NCBI GenBank assembly: GCA_047629975.1
Contig: JBLHUT010000110.1
Span: 1 to 10,731 of the forward strand
Direction of reading: 5' to 3'
Length of the DNA stretch: 10,731 nt
Source of the DNA: JBLHUT01 sp047629975
Lineage (GTDB): Bacteria; Pseudomonadota; Alphaproteobacteria; Rhodobacterales; Rhodobacteraceae
Part shown: positions 6,539 to 10,731 of the stretch, piece by piece
Numbering within the stretch: position 1 is the first letter of the stretch
Layout: the number at the start of each line of letters is the position of its first letter
Translations under genes and position numbers: made by a program
The notes under the pieces: model-generated
What the model was told of the DNA's origin: nothing
The model's input: only the letters and a program-made list of their open reading frames with translations
Databases searched by the model: none

Positions 6539-8908
6539 ATGCCGAAGGATAGTGGAATTGGGGCGTCGACTTTGCGCCGCGAAGACGTCCGTTTCCTGAC
6601 CGGAGACGGCCAGTATACCGATGATATCAAACTGTTTGGCCAGACTGCGGCGGTGTTTGCGCGCTCGAACGTGGCCAACGGTATTATCAAAAGCATCGAC
6701 ACAAGCACTGCGGCAGGCATGCCCGGCGTTCTGGCGATCTTTACCGGCGAGGATTTTACCGAAGTGGGCGGAAACCCTGCTGGCTGGTTGATCAATTCGC
6801 GCGATGGCGAGCCGATGAAAGAGCCAAAGCGCCCCGTTCTGGCCCACGGCAAAGTCCGCCATGTGGGCGATGCCTATGCTGCGGTGATTGCCGAGACTGT
6901 TGAGCAAGCCAGAAATGCCGCCGAAGCGATTCAGGCGGACATCGAAGAGTTGCCTGCCGTTGTGAATATGGCTGATGCCCTGTCGGGATCGAACTTTGTG
7001 CACGACGAGATCGGCACGAACCAGTGCTTTGACTGGGGCTGGATCGAGGATAACCGCGCGGCGACAGATGCCGCAATCAAGGGCGCGCATCACGTCACGA
7101 CATTGGATCTGATCAACAACCGGCTCGTGCCAAACGCGATGGAGCCGCGCTGTTCGCTGGCGCAATACAACAAGTCCAGCGGCGAGTATATCCTGCACAC
7201 GACCTCGCAAAACCCGCATCTGACACGGCTGTTGATCTCGGCGTTTGTGTTGGGCATCCCCGAAAACAAACTGACCGTTATCGCCCCCGATGTGGGCGGC
7301 GGGTTCGGCTCCAAGATTTATCACTACGGCGAGGAAGCTTTGGTGCTGGCTGCTGCGAAAAAGCTGGGCCGTCCGGTCAAATGGACCGCGGATCGCTCGG
7401 AGTCGTTCCTGACCGATGCCCACGGCCGCGACCATGTCACCAAAATCGAACTGGCGCTGGATGCAGACGGCAACTTCCTTGCGTTCCGCACCGAAACCAT
7501 GGCCAACGTCGGTGCGTATCTGTCGAACTTTTCGACCGCGACACCGACCTTCCTTCACGGGACGTTGATGGCTGGAAATTACACCGTTCCGAACGTCTAT
7601 GTGAACGTAAAGGCGGTATTCACCAACACTGCCCCCGTTGATGCCTATCGCGGGGCAGGCCGGCCCGAAGCCACCTACTCCATCGAGCGCGTGATCGACA
7701 AAGCCGCGCGGGAATTGGGTCGCGACCCTGTCGAGTTGCGCCGCCAGAACTTTATCAAACCGGATCAATACCCGTTTGCCAGCGCGGCCGGGCTTGAATA
7801 CGACAGCGGCAATTACGATGCCCTGATGGACCGGATGGAGGACATTGCCGACGTGGCAGGCTTTGCCGCCCGTCGCGAAGCCTCCAAAGCAAAGGGCCTT
7901 TTGCGCGGTTTTGGCGTGAATGCCTATATCGAGGCGTGCGGTATCGCACCGTCGAACCTTGTCGGCATTCTGGGATCGCGGGTTGGTCTGTATGACGCAG
8001 CCACGGTGCGTGTGAATGCAACCGGCAATCTGTCTGTGATGGTGGGCGCCCACAGCCACGGACAGGGCCATGAAACCGCCTTTCCTCAGGTGGTCGCCGA
8101 GATGCTGGGAATTGATGCGCAAAGCGTTGATATCGTTCATGGCGATACGTCCAAAATCCCCTTCGGGATGGGCACCTACGGGTCGCGTTCGCTTGCGGTT
8201 TGCGGATCGGCCATTGTCCGTGCGACAGAAAAGATCATCGCGAAAGCCACCCGAATTGCAGCGCATATGCTGGAAGCTGCGGAAAGCGATGTCGATTTCA
8301 ACGACGGGACCTTCAGTGTTGCAGGAACCAACAAATCGGTCAGCTTTGGCGATGTTGCCCTGAAGGCGTACATCCCACACGATTTCCCGATTGATAAGAT
8401 CGAGCCCGGGCTTGAGGAGACGGCCTTTTATGATCCGGCCAACTTTACCTATCCGTCGGGGGCCTATTGCTGCGAGGTCGAACTTGACCCCGAAACCGGC
8501 AAAGTCACGGTCGAGCGTTTCACAGCCGTTGACGACTTTGGCAACATTATCAACCCGATGATCGTGACAGGTCAGGTGCATGGCGGTTTGGGTCAAGGCA
8601 TCGGTCAGGCGCTGCTTGAGAATACGACCTATGATGAAAACGGTCAGCTTCTTACGGCGTCCTACATGGATTACACCATGCCACGCGCCGAAGACCTGCC
8701 TTTCTATACGGTTGACCATTCTCTGGGGAACGCATGCACCCACAATCCGCTTGGCGTAAAAGGCTGCGGTGAAGCAGGTGCGATCGGCTCGCCTCCTACC
8801 ATTATCAACGCGGTCATTGATGCGATGCAATCAGGCGGCAAAAACATCACCCATATTGACATGCCAGTGACCCCGCACCGTGTGTGGTCGGCCATGAACA
8901 ACGCGTGA
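6539..8908 (+). CDS. coxL: Form II CO-dehydrogenase-type molybdenum hydroxylase, large (Mo-molybdopterin cytosine dinucleotide) subunit
   Basis: A 789-residue protein, the usual length for CoxL. Seen in order: the hammerhead N-terminal domain (about 15-145); the molybdopterin-binding domain with GGGFGSK (253-259); the class-defining AYRGAGR (369-375); GQGHET (508-513); and near the end VKGCGEAGAIGSPP with the catalytic glutamate E745. Genuine form I CO dehydrogenases carry AYRCSFR here, whose cysteine holds the copper of the Mo-Cu site; this protein has Gly and Ala instead, so it is form II (BMS type). It binds Mo-MCD and hydroxylates a substrate with water. Whether that substrate is CO is doubtful for this class and may be an aldehyde or N-heterocycle. 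AAGGGAGGA, as in the coxS leader, lies 7 bases before the ATG. CoxM follows 13 bp after the stop. Confidence 0.95.
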   Translation: MPKDSGIGASTLRREDVRFLTGDGQYTDDIKLFGQTAAVFARSNVANGIIKSIDTSTAAGMPGVLAIFTGEDFTEVGGNPAGWLINSRDGEPMKEPKRPVLAHGKVRHVGDAYAAVIAETVEQARNAAEAIQADIEELPAVVNMADALSGSNFVHDEIGTNQCFDWGWIEDNRAATDAAIKGAHHVTTLDLINNRLVPNAMEPRCSLAQYNKSSGEYILHTTSQNPHLTRLLISAFVLGIPENKLTVIAPDVGGGFGSKIYHYGEEALVLAAAKKLGRPVKWTADRSESFLTDAHGRDHVTKIELALDADGNFLAFRTETMANVGAYLSNFSTATPTFLHGTLMAGNYTVPNVYVNVKAVFTNTAPVDAYRGAGRPEATYSIERVIDKAARELGRDPVELRRQNFIKPDQYPFASAAGLEYDSGNYDALMDRMEDIADVAGFAARREASKAKGLLRGFGVNAYIEACGIAPSNLVGILGSRVGLYDAATVRVNATGNLSVMVGAHSHGQGHETAFPQVVAEMLGIDAQSVDIVHGDTSKIPFGMGTYGSRSLAVCGSAIVRATEKIIAKATRIAAHMLEAAESDVDFNDGTFSVAGTNKSVSFGDVALKAYIPHDFPIDKIEPGLEETAFYDPANFTYPSGAYCCEVELDPETGKVTVERFTAVDDFGNIINPMIVTGQVHGGLGQGIGQALLENTTYDENGQLLTASYMDYTMPRAEDLPFYTVDHSLGNACTHNPLGVKGCGEAGAIGSPPTIINAVIDAMQSGGKNITHIDMPVTPHRVWSAMNNA

Positions 8909-8921
8909 CAGGAGTAAACAG

Positions 8922-9701
8922 ATGTATGCATTCGATATAGAGCGTCCTTCTACAGTCGCTGACGCAGCCGGCGCGTTGAGCGGCGAGGCGCAAGCCTTGG
9001 GCGGCGGGCAAACCTTGATCCCGACGTTAAAGGCCCGGCTGGCAAGCCCCTCAAAACTGGTTCTGCTTTCAGGTGTGGCCGAGATGCAGGGCATCTCACG
9101 CGCGGGGGGTGTGCTCACGATCGGGGGGAGCACAACCCATGCGGATGTGGCCGCTGATGGCAGCTACAAGGCGCTGTCCGATCTGGCGTCGCGTATCGGT
9201 GACCCGGCTGTGCGCAACCGCGGGACAATCGGCGGATCAATCGCCAATAATGACCCTGCGGCCTGTTATCCTGCGGCGGCGTTGGGATCAGGGGCTGTGA
9301 TCGTCACCAACACCCGCGAGATTGCGGCGGATGATTTTTTCCAGGGCATGTTCGAGACCGCGCTGGATGAAGGCGAGATTGTCACCGCGGTCCGCTTCCC
9401 TATTCCGGACAAGGCGAATTACCAGAAATTCGTCCAACCCGCATCACGGTTTGCTTTGGTTGGCGTTTTCGTCGCCAAGTCAGGCACGGGCGTGCGGGTC
9501 GCTGTTACGGGGGCGTCAAACGAAGGTGTCTATCGTTGGGTCGCGGCCGAAGAGGCCCTTTCAGCCAACTTCGCGCCTGCCGCGCTTGATGGTCTGACGG
9601 TCTCATCGGATGATCTGATTTCCGATTTGCACGGCTCAGCAGATTACCGGGCCCACCTTGTCAAAGTCATGACAGGGCGCGCTGTCGCGGCTGCATCCTA
9701 A
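8922..9701 (+). CDS. coxM: Form II CO-dehydrogenase-type molybdenum hydroxylase, medium FAD-binding subunit
   Basis: A 259-residue protein, slightly short of the usual 260-290. The two FAD-binding loops are present: ALGGGQTLIP (26-34) and TIGGSIANNDPA (102-113). A C-terminal CODH flavoprotein domain follows from about residue 160. It takes electrons from the CoxS clusters and passes them to the respiratory chain or another acceptor, and it forms the (SLM)2 complex. AGGAG lies 7 bases before the ATG. It is the last gene of the operon: the next ORF downstream is on the opposite strand and a hairpin follows 61 bp after the stop. Confidence 0.94.
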   Translation: MYAFDIERPSTVADAAGALSGEAQALGGGQTLIPTLKARLASPSKLVLLSGVAEMQGISRAGGVLTIGGSTTHADVAADGSYKALSDLASRIGDPAVRNRGTIGGSIANNDPAACYPAAALGSGAVIVTNTREIAADDFFQGMFETALDEGEIVTAVRFPIPDKANYQKFVQPASRFALVGVFVAKSGTGVRVAVTGASNEGVYRWVAAEEALSANFAPAALDGLTVSSDDLISDLHGSADYRAHLVKVMTGRAVAAAS

Positions 9702-9761
9702 CGCCGCACCACATCGCGAAAAGGTCCCGGACAATTGCGGAGCCATTCTGACTTCTAGGAC

Positions 9762-9789
9762 ACCGGCGGTGAAATTTCTCACCGCCGGT
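9762..9789 (+). terminator. Perfect 11-bp hairpin after coxM, probable transcription terminator
   Basis: ACCGGCGGTGA (9762-9772) and TCACCGCCGGT (9779-9789) are exact reverse complements with a 6-base loop. The downstream stretch TATTCATT is only moderately T-rich, so the terminator may be weak or of mixed type. Its place between the end of coxM and a converging gene fits termination from either side. Confidence 0.65.
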
Positions 9790-10020
9790 TATTCATTAGG
9801 AGTGTCCACATTTCACGTTAGTGAATTTCAGCTTTCAGACGAAAGGTCAGTATTTGGCAGGAAACATGGCAAGGTTTAATGTCCCGTTTGTGCCCTTTCA
9901 AAAGGGAGTGCTCTGTGCAGCATTCATGGCAACAAGCTGCAAAGCTGTCTGACGACATGCGGGTTGGCACCTTTGTATCGGTAGTGCAGCGGGTCGCGTC
10001 ACGGGTTTAGCGTCGCTCCA
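9790..10020. other. Gap between the hairpin and the converging HNH-like gene; nothing clear
   Basis: No recognisable gene. The only short frame with some ribosome-site context (GGGAG before GTG 9915) gives about 32 codons with no match I know. Confidence 0.35.
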
Positions 10021-10602
10021 TCAGAAGTCCCACCGGACCTCGGTTGCAAGGTAGTCGAACGGGACCGTTCTCACTTGGATGCCACCGTCATCCACGACCG
10101 AATAGCGATAGACCCCGTCTTGGACGATTACCCGATCACCATCCATGTCCTGCCCTGTAAGTGCATGGGTCATCATTTTGCTGCCCGCTTCCGGCCAAAG
10201 GGTTTGCGCCCGCCTATCGCTCCAGCCCTCGAACGCCTCACGCTGCTCTGCACTGATCAGCGCGATGGGGTGAGCCCAAACAGATTTTGGATCATCCATT
10301 TTGGGTTCGCCGCACTCAAAGAATGCGTGCCCCCGAGCGTTCTTGATGATCACCCTGCTCATCCGTTCCATATCAGGCTTCCAGATCAACCGTGTCTCGC
10401 CACCCATAGTCTGGTATTCTTGCTTATACCGCTTAATTGTCTCCCTCAACGCGGGACTCTTTCTCATGGCTCTCGCCGCGCCGGCATTAGTTTGCTTTCC
10501 TGGTTCTGTCGTTCCCGAGATCACGCTGCTCAGAAATGAGACCACGTATTGTTCGTCTAAGGAGAAGCCAGTGTTGCAGTCCACGCATTCTGGTCTTGTC
10601 AC
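10021..10602 (-). CDS. HNH-endonuclease-like protein lacking its N-terminus, apparently cut by an insertion sequence
   Basis: The open frame gives 193 residues from GTG 10602 to TGA 10023-10021. Near its start, ECVDCNTGFSLDEQYV (C6, C9) resembles the second half of the zinc-binding core of HNH-type nucleases or related CxxCN proteins, which normally follows an upstream H-x-P/C-x-x-C segment. That first half and the preceding residues are missing. The remainder (ALRETIKRY, MERMSRVIIKNARGHAFFE) looks like the C-terminal helical part of the same family. The GTG start lies inside the presumed IS3 end TGTCAC, with no ribosome site, so it is probably not the native start. The product would lack the catalytic motif. 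The body has no in-frame stop, so the break may be recent. The native function may have been defence or mobile-DNA related, which is inferred from family only. Confidence 0.6.
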   Translation of the reverse strand: MTRPECVDCNTGFSLDEQYVVSFLSSVISGTTEPGKQTNAGAARAMRKSPALRETIKRYKQEYQTMGGETRLIWKPDMERMSRVIIKNARGHAFFECGEPKMDDPKSVWAHPIALISAEQREAFEGWSDRRAQTLWPEAGSKMMTHALTGQDMDGDRVIVQDGVYRYSVVDDGGIQVRTVPFDYLATEVRWDF

Positions 10603-10731
10603 GGTTTAGTTCCGGTCTCTTTCGAGCAATGTTTGCTATGAAGGAGATAGAGAATGGCACCGAAATACACCGACGGGTTTCGCCGTGATGCAGTGCGCAT
10701 CGCAACGACCAGTGGACTGACACGACCACAA
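10597..10731 (+). mobile_element. Left part of an IS3-family insertion sequence (runs off window)
   Basis: An IS3-type orfA begins at 10654, and coding similarity of the HNH-like gene ends at about 10597, where TGTCACGGTTTAGTTCC begins. IS3-family elements usually start with TG, so I place the left end here. The right end, the partner inverted repeat and the target duplication lie outside. Confidence 0.55.
10654..10731 (+). CDS. IS3-family transposase OrfA, N-terminus (partial)
   Basis: The first 26 codons are in the window: MAPKYTDGFRRDAV, then RIATTSGLTRPQ. The KYT-[DE]-x-F-[RK]-x-[DE]-AV opening followed by a helix-turn-helix start is typical of IS3-family OrfA, which binds the terminal repeats and is normally fused to OrfB by a -1 frameshift. 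AAGGAG lies 7 bases before the ATG. The rest is outside the window, so whether it is intact cannot be judged. Confidence 0.8.
   Translation, partial: MAPKYTDGFRRDAVRIATTSGLTRPQ

Noticed and set aside
6095..8830. 911-codon minus-strand open frame across coxS and coxL
   Set aside because: It lies opposite two clearly identified genes; high-GC codon bias opens antisense frames, and the translation has no recognisable domain.
9915..10010. About 32-codon frame from GTG with a GGGAG upstream
   Set aside because: Too short and without recognisable similarity; the ribosome site may be chance.
10075..10539. 154-codon plus-strand frame opposite the HNH-like gene
   Set aside because: Antisense shadow; the minus frame has the CxxCN motif and family-like helices.
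1189..10731. CRISPR array, tRNA or rRNA
   Set aside because: No regularly spaced repeats, no cloverleaf-like tRNA pattern and no rRNA sequence were recognised on either strand by eye.

Overview
The window reads as a chromosomal accessory stretch of an alphaproteobacterium, most likely a marine Rhodobacterales (Roseobacter-group) strain. That is inferred from the roughly 60 % GC coding DNA, a HisD-family dehydrogenase of the sulfopropanediol (HpsN) type, a stand-alone acetylpolyamine amidohydrolase, and a form II carbon-monoxide-dehydrogenase-type operon in the order S-L-M. No 16S rRNA or other taxonomic marker is present, so the assignment is an inference.

Left part (1-1975, minus strand): a HisD/HpsN-like NAD-dependent dehydrogenase runs off the left edge, with a plausible promoter about 80 bp upstream of it. 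Behind it lies a 201-residue membrane-anchored or exported protein of unknown function. That protein contains two copies of a roughly 20-residue motif in exact register.

Middle part (about 2280-4200) is a scrapyard of foreign DNA. It holds, in order: a tyrosine recombinase (phage-type integrase) remnant with two in-frame stops and no catalytic domain; a very AT-rich island (about 25-28 % GC in sampled lines) with two adjacent genes for small secreted proteins, both broken mainly by in-frame stop codons; the C-terminal scrap of an IS30-type transposase; and a frameshifted N-terminal piece of an IS256-type transposase. This looks like an old integrated element that lost mobility and whose cargo is decaying.

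Right of the scar come intact genes on the plus strand. An acetylpolyamine amidohydrolase/histone-deacetylase-family enzyme (4515-5537) is followed by about 490 bp with no supported gene, then by coxS-coxL-coxM (6029-9701). These three encode the [2Fe-2S], molybdopterin and FAD subunits of a form II CODH-type molybdenum hydroxylase. They have closely spaced genes, strong ribosome binding sites and a perfect 11-bp hairpin downstream. Maturation genes (coxD/E/F/G) are not in the window.

The right end shows a second mobile-DNA scar. A minus-strand protein keeps the CxxCN half of an HNH-endonuclease-like zinc site but lacks its N-terminus, and the break coincides with the apparent left end of an IS3-family element whose orfA begins at 10654 and runs off the window. 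No CRISPR array, rRNA or tRNA was recognised. Nothing here amounts to a clearly new system. The most unusual material is the pair of decayed secreted-protein genes and the duplicated-motif exported protein.
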